Made by a program: the position numbers and the translations under genes. Positions 10,581-22,046 of a DNA stretch of 64,000 nucleotides are shown piece by piece; positions within the stretch are counted from its first letter, which is position 1, and each line of letters starts with the position of its first letter. The notes beneath the pieces were generated by a model. That model made no database searches, had not been told where the DNA came from, and saw only the letters and a list, made by a program, of their open reading frames with translations. Origin of the DNA: Owenia fusiformis (lineage: Eukaryota > Annelida > Polychaeta > Sabellida > Oweniidae); NCBI GenBank assembly GCA_903813345.2, contig CAIIXF020000011.1, positions 32,914,166 through 32,978,165 of the forward strand. The letters run 5' to 3'.

Positions 10581-11904
10581 AAGAAATAACATGAAGGAAC
10601 GGGACAGATTTTGGCAAAAATGATAGACTTTAAAAAGTAGCATGTGTTTGATGATAGAGCTCTTTATCAAACCAGAAACATTATTGAAGCAACATTTTTA
10701 AAAAATTGTTTTGTAAATATCGCAAACTTAAACATTGTTTTTTAATCCTTCGCAACCAAAAATAAGATTTACTTAACGTTAATAACTGACATTAATCTAC
10801 TGTTTACAGATATGAAATATACATGGGTGTATCCAGCTTCAGTAAGGGGGTGCGATCGCCAACAAAATATCCTTTAAGATTTCAATTTGACAAAAATTGA
10901 TGTAACTTCCTTTAAAATTGAGCTAGAAACTGAAAAATCTGAAAAATAACAAGGAGGATGGTGCAAATTTGAGAACCCCCATCCCTCCCACGCTAGTTAC
11001 TAATGGTAACGGGCCTGTTATTATGGGTTGGATTTGTTGATCTAAGAAACCATTTTTTGAAATCTATCCTCTCAACTTACCAAGAAAATCAAACCACTGG
11101 TGATACTCTTGGTGATGCTGGTGTAATTACAATAACTGGACAATATTCTTGCTAGTTTAAAATGCGAACTATTCGTCCCACTCAAGCGGAACGATCAATT
11201 GGTTGTGTTGCCCCTTCATGCCATTTTAACTCTTCTCATCCGATGACGTTATGTCAAAGGTTATTTAATACAATATCTGAGCTTGTTTTTGGTGGAACAA
11301 AAGTGTAATGAGTCTCAAAATGATGAAGGGCGGTGTTTGAACGAGCCAAAGTAGCCTAGTCATACAGGCGAATCGTGATACACCTGACCAGCCATCCGGT
11401 ACGACATTTCGTCTTAAGTACCCACACTGTGTATTTAATAGCTTAAGTGATGTCCCGGTTCGCATAATTTTAAATAAAGCACGAACGGTATATCTTACCA
11501 GTTGGAAAGATGAGACAATTTGAAAAATAAATAAATTTGATTTTTAAGAATTATATTTTGAAGATGCTACCTACAACAAAGTTATTGACTTAAGGTAAGT
11601 TTACTAGTAATTTATTATTACCTTAAAAGAAGGAATGAACCTTTTTATGTGTGTAGTAATCTAAAGATTCGAAGGTAGTTTGTTTATGTCAAGTCCAGTC
11701 TTTCGAAACACTGGTAGTTCTAGGATGAAAATTATTTTCTTCATTTATATTTTATGGACATTTCATAGCAAGGGGAAATTATACGTTAAGAGATGGAATC
11801 AAGAATGACACTTTTATGGTCACAACATATATACATGTATATTATTTCATTAATATATTCTGTGGCATTTACTTCCCATTTGCTATACGACGACAAAGGT
11901 CTAT
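10581..11904. other. gene-free interval
   Basis: No coding exon is supported. A dispersed repeat lies at about 10822-10985 (next entry). The remaining sequence is AT-rich without recognisable structure. Confidence 0.45.
10822..10985. repeat. dispersed repeat, copy 1 (second copy at 56555-56760)
   Basis: The block shares 'gggggtgcgatcg', 'tttgacaaaaattgat' and 'aacttccttyaaaattgarct' with 56560-56650 in the same order and strand. The family type is undetermined. Confidence 0.55.
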
Positions 11905-11908
11905 GTGT

Positions 11909-12608
11909 ATTGTGGCAAGTGATTTTAGACGGTCATATCTTTCACCATGAGTACTATCTGGGCATAAATACAGTGTTTTTTATTAAAACAATTTGTTTCC
12001 TTTAAAGTGAAGTCCCCATGATGATGAAAATATCAATCGAACAATTCGAAAAAATATAAATATGGACCCCACGTCAACAATTTTTTCAAAACTTTGAACT
12101 TATTTGCTCAAAAGAGAACCTTCTTTTTCTTTATATTGCATGAAAAGATTATTCAACAAGGGGTCTAAAACTTCTTCAAAAGTAGGATGGTATTGAAAGT
12201 CTAGTTTTGAAGATATCAATTTTCGATGACCAAAATTGTGCTGAAAACAATGGATAGCATGAGTTTTCCCTATGGAAAAATAACATGGGAAATGTGTTTT
12301 TTTAACTTTATCGCACTCCAATACCCATCCCCTTTTCAGATGTTATTAATATAGTGTAGTAGAAACTTTTGAGACATTTAAATTGAGAAAAAGAAGATCC
12401 TCTTTTTAGAAAATAAGCCTTGCATCTTTTAAAAAAGTGACAAGGTGGGGTCCTAATTCATAATTTTTCAGAGATTGGGATTGATATTTTACCATCATGG
12501 GGACGTCACTTTAAAGAAAACATAATTGTTTTAATAAAAACCACTGTATTTATACCCCGAAAATACTCATGGTAAAAGATATAACTGTCTAAAATCACTT
12601 GCCATACT
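11909..12608. mobile_element. foldback repeat, 0.7 kb
   Basis: Left arm 11909-12025 (ggcaagtgattttagacggtc... aaagtgaagtccccatg) is the reverse complement of 12485-12607. The same arm sequence occurs once more at 45163-45405 inside the GC-rich element. The right end abuts the 3.5 kb element that begins at 12609. Confidence 0.75.
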
Positions 12609-15600
12609 CATACCTGCCAACCTACCGTATTTTTACGGGAATCTACCGTAAATTTTTCGTTTTTCCGTAAAAAAATGACAAACTACCGTAAAGAAATACC
12701 ATTTTTTTTCCGTAAAAACGCCCGTAAAAAAATCTACCGTATTTTTTTCGTAATCTACCGTAAATTTTATTTTTAAAAAACTCGTTTATTCCATGAGAAC
12801 GGCCGTAAAATCTACCGTAAATTTTTGAAAATCTACCGTAAATTTTCGAAAATCTACCGTATTTCTGCTAAAATCAACAGTATTTTTGTTCAAACTACCG
12901 TAAAATTTCCCGTTATTCGTTGGGAAATGCTGAAAAATTGAAGTCTCCCTGTACTGTCCCTGTAATATTCCTTCAACAACCCGAATATATATAGGTATCG
13001 GCAGGTCTGTGGTTATCAGGTTATTGCGCATTTATATAAGTAAGCTTGCGTGTAATCAGTCCAAACACCAACTACCACTAGCTAGAAAGAATTCTTTCTG
13101 CCATGATTTTTGTAGTTAACCAAACCCTTTTGTACACAGATCTTTATTCCGAATGCAACAAAAATATGATTTTAGTTGCGCTTCATCTAAATAAATGAGT
13201 GGAAATCATTAATGCGTATGCATATTTAGCGTATGAAATATGCGTAGTTTGATTTGTTATGATCAGTAATGAACGCCACATATACATTATACATAGTTTA
13301 ATCAATTTGTTTACAGTACGATAAAATGTTGTATTTTTCATCAGAACATTTTATCAGTAACAAATACATAATTAAAAAATAAAGCATTGAGTTCTGGTTT
13401 ATTATAAAAGTATTGTGATATCCGAATCTGAACGATGTCTCAGTGGAAAGGTTTCAGCAAATGCTCATAACAGATTATTTTTGAAAGACAATTGATCTGT
13501 ACTTATTTTCTATTTGTGCCAGACAAACACGTTGATATCATTAGAGACTTGCGAGTGAACAAAGCAATATTTAATACCATATGATTCCAATGTTATATGA
13601 ACATTATGTCTGTCATTTCAATTCGTTAGAGTGATAGATCATCTAAGATGGTGAGTAAAAACGTGTAAAATCCATATTTTGTATTTCAGTAAATGTTTCA
13701 TTCATGGTATTTCCAAACATCCTGATATCTAAAAAAACTGGTTAGAAGGTGAATAAAAGTGGAGATATGAATATTGTGTTCGTATTCTGAATCAATCTAG
13801 ATTTATTGTAAAAGAGTTGTAAAAGAGTTGTATATGTACATTTTGCTGAAACATTAAAATCCAAAGTTGCTGTCAGTCCATTGTAGGCATGGTAAATGAA
13901 AAATAAAAACGTGTTTAGTCTCTATTAATTTTTGAAAATAGTATATCTATTTTTTCTTGAAAATAATAGTTTCGTATAATTCTCAGGTAGTAGTTCTGAT
14001 TTAACAACAATATGACCACGTAAACATTGTATTAATATAGAAAACCGCACTGTATGGAGAATGATAATTAATGCTGATAAATCAAAAATTGTGCACTACA
14101 GGCCAAAATCCACCCCTAGGTGTAATTTTAATTTTACATGTGGTAACATATAGAGCTTACATATGCTAACACTTACAAATATCTTGGATTGTGGATTAAT
14201 GAACATGTAGAATCCCAACACACAGCACAAGAAATAGCAAAATCAGCAAACAGAGCCTTGGGTGTTATTATAGCAAAAGCAAAACACTTTGGAGATATGG
14301 ACTTTGATGTTTTTGATAAGCTCTATGATACACTAGTGCAACCAATCATTAACTATGGGACATCTATCATAGGGCTTACTGAGCATAAGTGTCTCAACAA
14401 GATCCAGGCTAGAGCAGGGAAGTTTTATTTAGGAGTAGGCTCAAGGACAAACAATGAAGCAGTCCGAGGAGACCTGGGCTGGGAGCTACCTATAAATAAA
14501 CAAAAACTCCAATGTGTTAGGCTATTCCTCAGATTAAAAAATACAGACCATAATAGAATTAACTTTAAGGTACATAGCTGGTCAAAAAGGAGAAAATCAA
14601 GCTGGGACAATAAAGTGCTCAATATTATTCAAAAAGCAAACCAGGGCCCTGTTTTAGAAATGGAACAACCAATCAATATCAAACAAACAGTCCAAAATGT
14701 TCAACTACACTTCCAAAGTCAAGACCCATTCTTAAATAACATATGGAATGACAAGGGAAACCTTATAAATGGAAATAAATTAAGAACATATAGGGAATTT
14801 AAATTCGGTGTCTGCACTGAACAGTTTATAAAGGAAAACTTGCCAAGACACCATAGAAAAATACTGGCAGAATTTAGATCTGGTACTTTGAAGTTAGCCA
14901 TAGAGACAGGTCGCTTTAATAACATTCCATTACACAACAGAAAATGTCTTTTATGTGATAGTGACCAAGTAGAAGATGAAAAACATTTTCTGTTAGACTG
15001 TACACATTATATAGATATCAGAAATGACCTATTTTCATAGTTAAGAGATTCATTCGATAATTTTAGTGTTGATAATATTACACTCCACTCTATAATGACA
15101 TGTAAATCTAGTCAAAGGAAAATTGCTTCCTCTATATATAAAATGTTTCAAAAGAGGGCATTTAATCTGGAACGTTTGCAATAACATTGTAATATTGATG
15201 CTATTTATGTATAATATAAGTGTCTCATAAGCCGGCATCGGCTAGAGTTTTTTTTATTAATGTATTTTAGTATTGTATTTTATTGTATATGTATGAACCT
15301 GTGACCTATAATAAACTATATAAACTATAAAGGTTTAACTACCGCATTTTTCAAAATCTACCGAAAAATACCGCATTTTGGCAAATCTTCCGCAAAAGTA
15401 CCAGTTTTTCAAATAATTACCGTAAAAACTACTGCAATTTTCAAAATCTACCGTAAAACTACCGCATTTTTTCAAAATCTTCCGCAAAAGTACCGTTTTT
15501 CAAAAAATTACCGTAAAAACTACCGCAATTTTCAAAATCTACCATAAAACTGCCGCATTTTTTCAAAATTTTCAGCAAAACTACCGGTTTTTCAAAAAAC

Positions 15601-16084
15601 TACCGTAAAAACTACCGCATTTTTTCAAAATCTACCGTAAAACTACCGCATTTTTTCAGAATCTTTCGCAAAACTACCGGTTTTTTAAAAAACTACCGTA
15701 AAAACTACCGCATTTTAAAATCTACCGTAAAACTACCGCATTTTTTCTAAATCTTCCGCAAAACTACCGCTTTTTTCAAATTTTACCGCAAAATTACACT
15801 TTTTTCAAAAATCTACCCCAAACCTCTGAAACTACAGTATTTTTTTAAAATCTACCGCAAAAACTACCGTATTTTTTTTAATCTACCGCAAAAACTACCG
15901 TTTTTTTTTAAATCTACCGCAAAAACTACCGTTTTTTTCTAAAATCTACCGCAAAAACTACTGCAATTTTGTTGAAAAATACCGCAAAAACTACCGTATT
16001 TTGAAAAAATCTACCGCAAAACTACAGCAATTTAAAAAAAATCTACCGCAAAATTTTGGTCTTAGGTTGGCAGGTATGCATACT
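12603..16084. mobile_element. 3.5 kb element of ACCGTAAAA-type repeats with 15-bp TIR and CATACT duplication
   Basis: The element spans 12609-16078. It starts CATACCTGCCAACCT and ends with the exact complement AGGTTGGCAGGTATG. The 6-bp sequence CATACT flanks both ends (12603-12608 and 16079-16084). Both subterminal zones, about 12620-12912 and 15340-16065, are packed with degenerate units of the form 'ctaccgtaaaa / ctaccgcattttt'. The units point the same way in both arms, so only the terminal 15 bp are inverted. The middle holds about 1.1 kb of unrecognised sequence and an old LINE fragment. No transposase is visible. The superfamily is unassigned. Confidence 0.8.
14065..15335 (+). pseudogene. 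non-LTR retrotransposon fragment (C-terminal part of reverse transcriptase ORF)
   Basis: The open frame 14189-15040 (283 aa) matches the region after the polymerase core of LINE ORF2 proteins: a thumb-like section (LYDTLVQPIINYG) and a C-terminal Cys/His motif, CLLCDSDQVEDEKHFLLDC. Reading continues upstream to about 14065 in another frame (NADKSKIVHYRP), so a frameshift separates the pieces. The 5' part, including the YADD core and the endonuclease, is missing. It ends in a short AT-rich tail near 15310-15330 and then returns to ACCGCATTTT repeats, so it was inserted into that element. Confidence 0.75.
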
Positions 16085-16595
16085 GCACATGTACCTTTAA
16101 AAACGCCTTAAATTGACAAGTACTTGCCAAAATAAACTTGGCCTATTTTAAATAAAGTAGCCTACTATGAAGTTATTTAAGTACAAATTGAGACTTACAT
16201 AATGCGTTGCATGTCTCGTAGTATTAAATCAATTACCATCCAGCCTATTGTAAGACTAGATCTACATATCTTGTCAGGTCATTTTTAAATGTATGTATAT
16301 TTTATGTCAACAACAAAACGTTCTGCCATTTTGTCAGAGTAACATGTTTTCATTATTTATTTATTGATATACTTATTTCAGGTTTTCAAAAAGTTTTCAT
16401 CTGGAATTAGCATTTTGACTCAAGATTCCTGATTCAACCAGTAGTCTATTCAGAGCATTACATTTGTTTTACTAACAATGGCGTCTGGACGCAACCCAAC
16501 TGGGCATAACAACTGATAAAATCACAATACCACTTGCTGCTTCAAGAAGTTGATATTCAAAGTAGGTGAATCAAATGTACTAGTATAGTACAATT
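16085..16595. other. gene-free interval
   Basis: Non-coding AT-rich sequence between two elements; I see nothing further in it. Confidence 0.4.
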
Positions 16596-17003
16596 AAGGC
16601 CAGGGTGCAGGATGGGAAATTTTCTGCATTCCTCAATTGAGTCACATGTTATTTTTCAAACAAGAATCACTCCTTCCCCACATGGCCTACATCTTCCAGA
16701 TTTGCACAAAGAGTGTACCTATATGCCTCGAAAAGAATTGTGAGAAGACTGTTTTGATAAAGTGTATAAAAAACAAGAAAATTCAGTGAAAAAATTCAGA
16801 AAATTTTCAGAATTTTTTTTCGCTGAATTTTCTCGTTTTTTAAACAATTTAGCAAACAAATCTTCTCACTAGTCTTTTCTAGGTACACATGTGCACTCTT
16901 TGTGCAAAACTGGAATGTGGGGAAGGAGTGATTCTTGTTTGAAAAAATAACACGTGACTCAATTGAGGAATGCAGAAAATTTCCCAACATGCACCCTGGC
17001 CTT
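16596..17003. mobile_element. palindromic MITE, about 0.4 kb
   Basis: The ends AAGGCCAGGGTGCA and TGCACCCTGGCCTT are exact complements. The arms remain similar over nearly 200 bp each (gaaaattttctgcattcctcaattgagtca in the left arm pairs with tgactcaattgaggaatgcagaaaatttc in the right). The centre is near 16800. The target duplication is ambiguous (TTA/TAA-like). The only ORF is a hairpin shadow. Confidence 0.8.
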
Positions 17004-17529
17004 ACAGTAATATCTTGCCAAAATCAAAATTAATGATCTAATAAATATTTAACTCAGTTGACCCTGACCTGTCCTATTTATTATGCAAGGAGTTGGTCAC
17101 TCGCATCCACAACTGTTGCTAGTTTATATTATTGGTTTTCTATTCTTTCAATTGCTCCTCAAGATATATCTAAATTACTTCAGTCTAAAAAACGGTCTAT
17201 TGTTGTTGTTGTTCTTGGATTGTGATAATGATTTCTAGGCTAAATGAGTGGTTGAGGTGGGTAAAGGACACTATTTCTTTGTAATTGAATCAAATTTGGG
17301 ATGCTGGGGATTTGTGTGTGTTGGCTTGCATGTTTACATGCTGTATTAGATAATTTTAGGCCTTTTGGAGGTTCCCGAAATTCAGATCTCCTTACATCGC
17401 TCTTCTACGAAATAACTGTTTTTGAAACCTTGCCCAAGCGGTAATGTACATGTTAGTGTGATTGTCTAATTTACTGTTATGTTTTCCAGATGAACATTCA
17501 TACTGAATGAGGCAAGATTCTCAACTAGA

Positions 17530-19155
17530 ATGACACAGTTACCGACAATTATTTCAACGTTCGTTTCAATACTCGTCAGTACCAGTTGGATACCAATAGT
17601 GTGTCCCTCCTCCATAGTCGTTTATCCATTCTGCACGTACACACTCAATTCTCATTTTATGGTATTTGGGAATCTCGCCAGAACGTTACTTGAAAACGGA
17701 CATGATGTAACTTTTATACTTCCTGATGATATCCAGCTGCTATCAGATACCGAATATATCCCACGTGATGTTGTTATTATGTCTTTTCCAACTCCTAAAA
17801 GATACCATGTTAATTTATCTCCGGATCATGGAGATATGTCACCTTGGAAATTCATGGATATAGGTGCAAAGGTGCAATATCGTTTCTGTGCAAGCCTTCT
17901 AAGGACCAAAGTGTTAAATCAAATCAAATCGAGGAATTTTGACCTATTTCTGACCGATGAATCCGCATGGTGTAGCAGACTTGTATGGGATTATTTGGAC
18001 ATACCGACTGTGGTAGTGTCAACATGGGGTCCCGTGAGAGACACAGATCTCGCGAGACCTTATATGCCATCCTTCGTACCCAACATCCAAACCAGCTTCA
18101 CAGACAAAATGACATTCATTGAAAGAGTGTGGCATTATATAATAAACATGAGAATGGACGTTGCCATTAACGGCATTCTCGATGACTTTGATAATCTGAA
18201 ACGAAAATTCAAATTGAATGCAACTCTTTCGATGAGAGATTCGTTTAAAAGGGTGTCCCTTGTAATTTGCCAAGGGGATATTTCTGCTGAGTTTCCGAGG
18301 CCGACAATGCCGAATGTCGTAATGTTGTCGCCACTTGGAATCTTTCAAAACGAGGTACTTAGCGCAGAAATAAACGATTTTGTGGAAGGGGCCACATTTG
18401 GCATAGTTGTAGTTAGTTTTGGCACACGCTTTAACAATGTTGGTATAGATAAAGCCGAAGCGATGGCCCGAATATTTTCATCTTTAAAATTACGAGTTAT
18501 TTGGAAATACGAGGGAGCAAATCTCACCAACGCAAGTGATAACGTAATGAGAGTGCCCTGGATACCTCAAAATGCGCTATTGAAACATAGTAAGACAAAA
18601 CTGTTCATAACACACTGTGGAGTCAATAGTTTCAACCAAGCTATATATTACGGGGTACCTGTAATTGCAGTGCCATTAGATTTAGATCAGTTTTCACATG
18701 CTTCGAAATTAGTTAATCGCAAACGCATGGGGCTTCAAGTCAATGTGAACGAGCTCAAATCGGAAAAGTTCGGGAATGTTGTGCGACGAGTTCTCCATAA
18801 CTATAGGATGTATAAAACAAACGCTGTAACAGCTATGAACTTAATGAAGGACCAACCACTGCCGATAAACCAAAGTTTTTTATATTGGATCGAATACGTC
18901 ATACGTTGGCATGGTGCCCCACATCTTCGATCCGAAGTCGCTAACGATATGACGTTCTTCCAGCTTTATTCACTTGACGTCATTTTATTTCTTGTAGTCA
19001 TAGTGATAATGGGTACAGCCTCAGTATTGATGGTTTGTAAACACCTGTGGTTAAGACGTAAGAGAATTCCATGGGCGTTGGTGATGACATGTACAACGAG
19101 ATCAAGATGCCGGAGAAGGATTCTCTTTCAACTTTCTCGCAAATGTAAATTATAA
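17530..19155 (+). CDS. UDP-glycosyltransferase (UGT family 1), membrane-bound, single coding exon
   Basis: The 541-residue protein has the full layout and normal length of animal UGTs, which transfer a sugar from a UDP-sugar to small lipophilic acceptors in the ER lumen. Seen: an N-terminal hydrophobic signal (residues 5-24), the catalytic His region (SHF, His42), the partner Asp region (LTDES, Asp143), and the donor-binding block VPWIPQNALLKHSKTKLFITH. That block is followed by CGVNS (residues 363-367) and PLDLDQ (Asp386-Gln387). A single transmembrane helix lies at about 484-505, with the cytosolic basic end LRRKR. The usual HGGxNS is HCGVNS here, a Gly-to-Cys change in the signature. A splice acceptor (tgttttccag, ending 17490) precedes the start, so a non-coding first exon is likely. 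The start was chosen because it gives the signal peptide; two out-of-frame ATGs lie between acceptor and start. Confidence 0.93.
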   Translation: MTQLPTIISTFVSILVSTSWIPIVCPSSIVVYPFCTYTLNSHFMVFGNLARTLLENGHDVTFILPDDIQLLSDTEYIPRDVVIMSFPTPKRYHVNLSPDHGDMSPWKFMDIGAKVQYRFCASLLRTKVLNQIKSRNFDLFLTDESAWCSRLVWDYLDIPTVVVSTWGPVRDTDLARPYMPSFVPNIQTSFTDKMTFIERVWHYIINMRMDVAINGILDDFDNLKRKFKLNATLSMRDSFKRVSLVICQGDISAEFPRPTMPNVVMLSPLGIFQNEVLSAEINDFVEGATFGIVVVSFGTRFNNVGIDKAEAMARIFSSLKLRVIWKYEGANLTNASDNVMRVPWIPQNALLKHSKTKLFITHCGVNSFNQAIYYGVPVIAVPLDLDQFSHASKLVNRKRMGLQVNVNELKSEKFGNVVRRVLHNYRMYKTNAVTAMNLMKDQPLPINQSFLYWIEYVIRWHGAPHLRSEVANDMTFFQLYSLDVILFLVVIVIMGTASVLMVCKHLWLRRKRIPWALVMTCTTRSRCRRRILFQLSRKCKL

Positions 19156-19245
19156 ATGGAGACCAACACGATTATTTTGTCACACCCTGTAACCTTTTAC
19201 TTGACAGATGAAAGTTTTCATTCCTAGATCTCTTCCAGAATTGAA

Positions 19246-20172
19246 AAAATTGGTATCGATATGACGAACGGAATTGAACACATGTTTCTCCCCGTGTAAT
19301 GTTCGAAAAGAGATATTTCAAAAAAAAATTGAAAAATAAGTTGTTAGCTTTTCATTTCTCAAATATTCAAATTTCCCGCCATTTTCAAATATTCCACCAT
19401 ACATTACAAAAAAGATTATCTTTTTAACACCTATGCAAAGATTGCACAAAGGACACACTATTTTAATAATAAAATGCCATGTCGAATGTGCCACTTCAAT
19501 GTTTTAGCATATCAAAGATATTTTGCAACCTGAGTGATGTCATCGATGACTCAGTCAGGTGGCAAATTTTTTTTTGAAAAAAAATTCTATGTCAATATTT
19601 TCTAAATATGCTAAACTTCAAAAATAAATCAAAGTTGGTTGTCTAACCAGGTTAAAAGGAAGAAAATATTAAGTTTTAGGTATTATTGTGCCATTGGTTT
19701 CTATGAGAACTAAAATTTTGAAATGCATTTTCATGGATTGATGAGTTCAATTCTCGCTTATTTATGAACCGATTTTCTTAATTTTTTCGGCAAATAACAT
19801 GTGAAGATGAATGCTGTTCATTGGTATTAATTATTCTTTATTAAAAGATACGTGTAACCTCTAAAAGTTAGTTTTAAAGAAATTCACAATTTTTCGAACA
19901 AAAAGTTCTTCAAAAACCACTTTTTGAAATTAAAATAAAAAGTTTCACATATGACACTTGATAACATTGGGTAAGACTACAATATATGCCAAAGTGGTTT
20001 AAACTTTATATGGGGGCTTTAAACCAGTCATCAAAAAATTCTTAAAAAATTATGCAAACTTTGTCAATCATTGACCATTACATAAAGGCCAGTGCTTTTT
20101 ACAGAATGTTTTCAATAATTAGTTTGAGAGAAAAACAATGTTGAATTCAGTCCGCCATATCGATACCAATCC
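19246..20172. mobile_element. element with GGTATCGATATG ends, opened by TTAA element copy B
   Basis: The left end, attggtatcgatatgacg (19249-19266), and the right end, cgccatatcgataccaat (20153-20170), are inverted. The same ends bound an intact relative at 26964-27673. That relative's arm reads 'ttctcttaaaccagtcatcaaaac' without interruption. Here the corresponding arm is broken at the TTAA by 19290-20018. Confidence 0.7.
19290..20018 (-). mobile_element. TTAA-type transposon, copy B (minus orientation)
   Basis: This is the reverse complement of copies at 7546-8347 and 46328-47160 along most of its length. The TTAA at 20019-20022 survives on the right. On the left the expected TTAAGT is deleted (tttctc directly followed by cccgtgtaatg). 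Confidence 0.75.
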
Positions 20173-20643
20173 TTTCTTGTTCTAATAGATCTACTTAAAG
20201 AGAGAATCAAATCTAGCGGCCAAGCTGAAAAAAACTTTAAAAGAAAATTGTTTCAATTTTTAGATATTTTTGGCTCATGTCATTGCTTGCCAGGTCTATC
20301 TCCTCCCCCCATTTTTGCACTTAAACTTCACCAATTTACAATAGGCCTATATCGCGGATCTTTTTGGTAGATTTGTATTTGAGATCATAAGGAATAGATC
20401 GGCAGGCCAATTGTACATGTTGCTTGCAATTTTGTGACCCCTATAGATCTGAATCTGCCTTTAAGCAAGTTTATCATTACTTATAATGTAAGGCTTCACA
20501 GAAGCTGATTATTAAGGAAAAAATATTTTGGAAGAATTAAAAATAAAAAAAATTGTCGAGAATGATTGTCGAAATTTTTTATGCATTTTCTTCTCAAAGT
20601 TCCAGAAAATACATTAATACGTCAAATCCATTAATAAAGTATA

Positions 20644-21634
20644 CAGGGTGTCTCAAAAAAATGTACCCAAAAGTATATCAAAAGCACAGATAAACCAATC
20701 AATATTTTCAGACATTTTTTGCATGGTCATGTAGCCAAAACATGAAAGTTTTCTCCCCAATACACCATTTTTATTTCAGTCTTGTCTTTTTGGTGCTTTT
20801 ACCCTTTACCTTTTACACCACATAATCGATGTAACCTCATATTTCAATGACAGCCTGTATCCTTACTGCTACATTGTTCATCACATTTGATAATAATTCC
20901 GGTTGAATGTTTTGAATTTCTCTTTGGATGTTGCCCTTAAGTTGTTCTAGGTCTTTTTGCTTGGAATGAGCATTAAAACACTCCTTCAAATAGCCACAGA
21001 GAAAGATGTTTGAGGATGACGATGGCAGAACAAACACAGATAATCAGGTCAATTATCGGCAAGTGATTCAGGAGTTACCTTCCAGAGTTAGGCAGGCTAG
21101 CCTGGAGACCAAACGATATCTAAATGAAAACACAGTGGTCTCAAATTGATACACATAACAGAAGCTACACTAAAATCCCAACAAAAGCAGTTTCTTGAAT
21201 GTCTGACCTCTTTGTATAAGGGGGCTATAAGACATTGTGAGGGCCTCCCTATTCACCATATTTGACGGCCCATAGTTTTTTCCCTGAGGCTATTTAAAGG
21301 ACCATTTTTATGCTAAACCCAAGTTAAGAGACCTAGAACAACTTAAGATCAGTATCCGAACAAAAATCAAAACATTCCAGCAGAAATATCAAATGTGATG
21401 AACAATGTAGTAGTAAGGATGCAGACTATCATCGAAATATGAGGTTACATTGAATATGTGGTGTAAAAGGTAACTGTTCAAAGTATCAAAAAGGCAAAAC
21501 TGAATTAAAAACTGAGCATAGGGGAAAAACTTTCAGCTTTTATCTACAAGATCATGCAAAAAATGTCTGAAAATATTGATTGGTTTGTCTATGGTGTTGA
21601 TATACTTTTGGGTACATTTTTTTGAGACACCCTA
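20644..21634. mobile_element. mariner foldback with two inverted copies of a transposase 3' end
   Basis: The ends CAGGGTGTCTCAAAAAAATG and CATTTTTTTGAGACACCCT(A) are inverted, and TA flanks are present. The minus-strand frame 21037-20837 resembles the C-terminus of mariner transposase (NIFLCGYLKECF, then LEQLKGNIQREI). The right arm holds the same sequence inverted (gacctagaacaacttaag, then catcgaaatatgaggttac). Near 21250 a degenerate 'PPYSPYLTAHSFFPEA' is the third-Asp region with the Asp lost. It is not autonomous. Confidence 0.75.
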
Positions 21635-21639
21635 TATAT

Positions 21640-22046
21640 CCAAAACATCTCATTATACCAATCGAATGATCCAGGTGATCGTATTTGCGTACATTTTATT
21701 GAGTACTGGGACGATCAATCATATTCAATTAAAGAAGGCTCGCATTCAAAAGACTAAATAGCGTTCAAGAAGTTGTATACAGGTGAGCGATTGTAAATCA
21801 ATGAACTTCTGTGACCTCTTTCAAACACTTGAACAAAATAACGATAAATACTTGACAAACACAAATATTTCAACGGTAAACATGGGTAAATAGAATCAAT
21901 TCAAACGGTACCAGACTCATTCACTTAAAGGGTTTATTAGTACGTATCCCTAGTTTCCAAACACACACATGGATGTATAATGATTTTATGATAAGAAAAC
22001 CAAGAATAGATCAACTGGGATTTATTAACACAAAGGAACGACCAAA
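21640..22046. other. interval upstream of the 304-aa ORF
   Basis: Non-coding. It presumably contains 5' UTR and promoter of the following gene, but I cannot identify a TATA box or acceptor with confidence. Confidence 0.35.
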
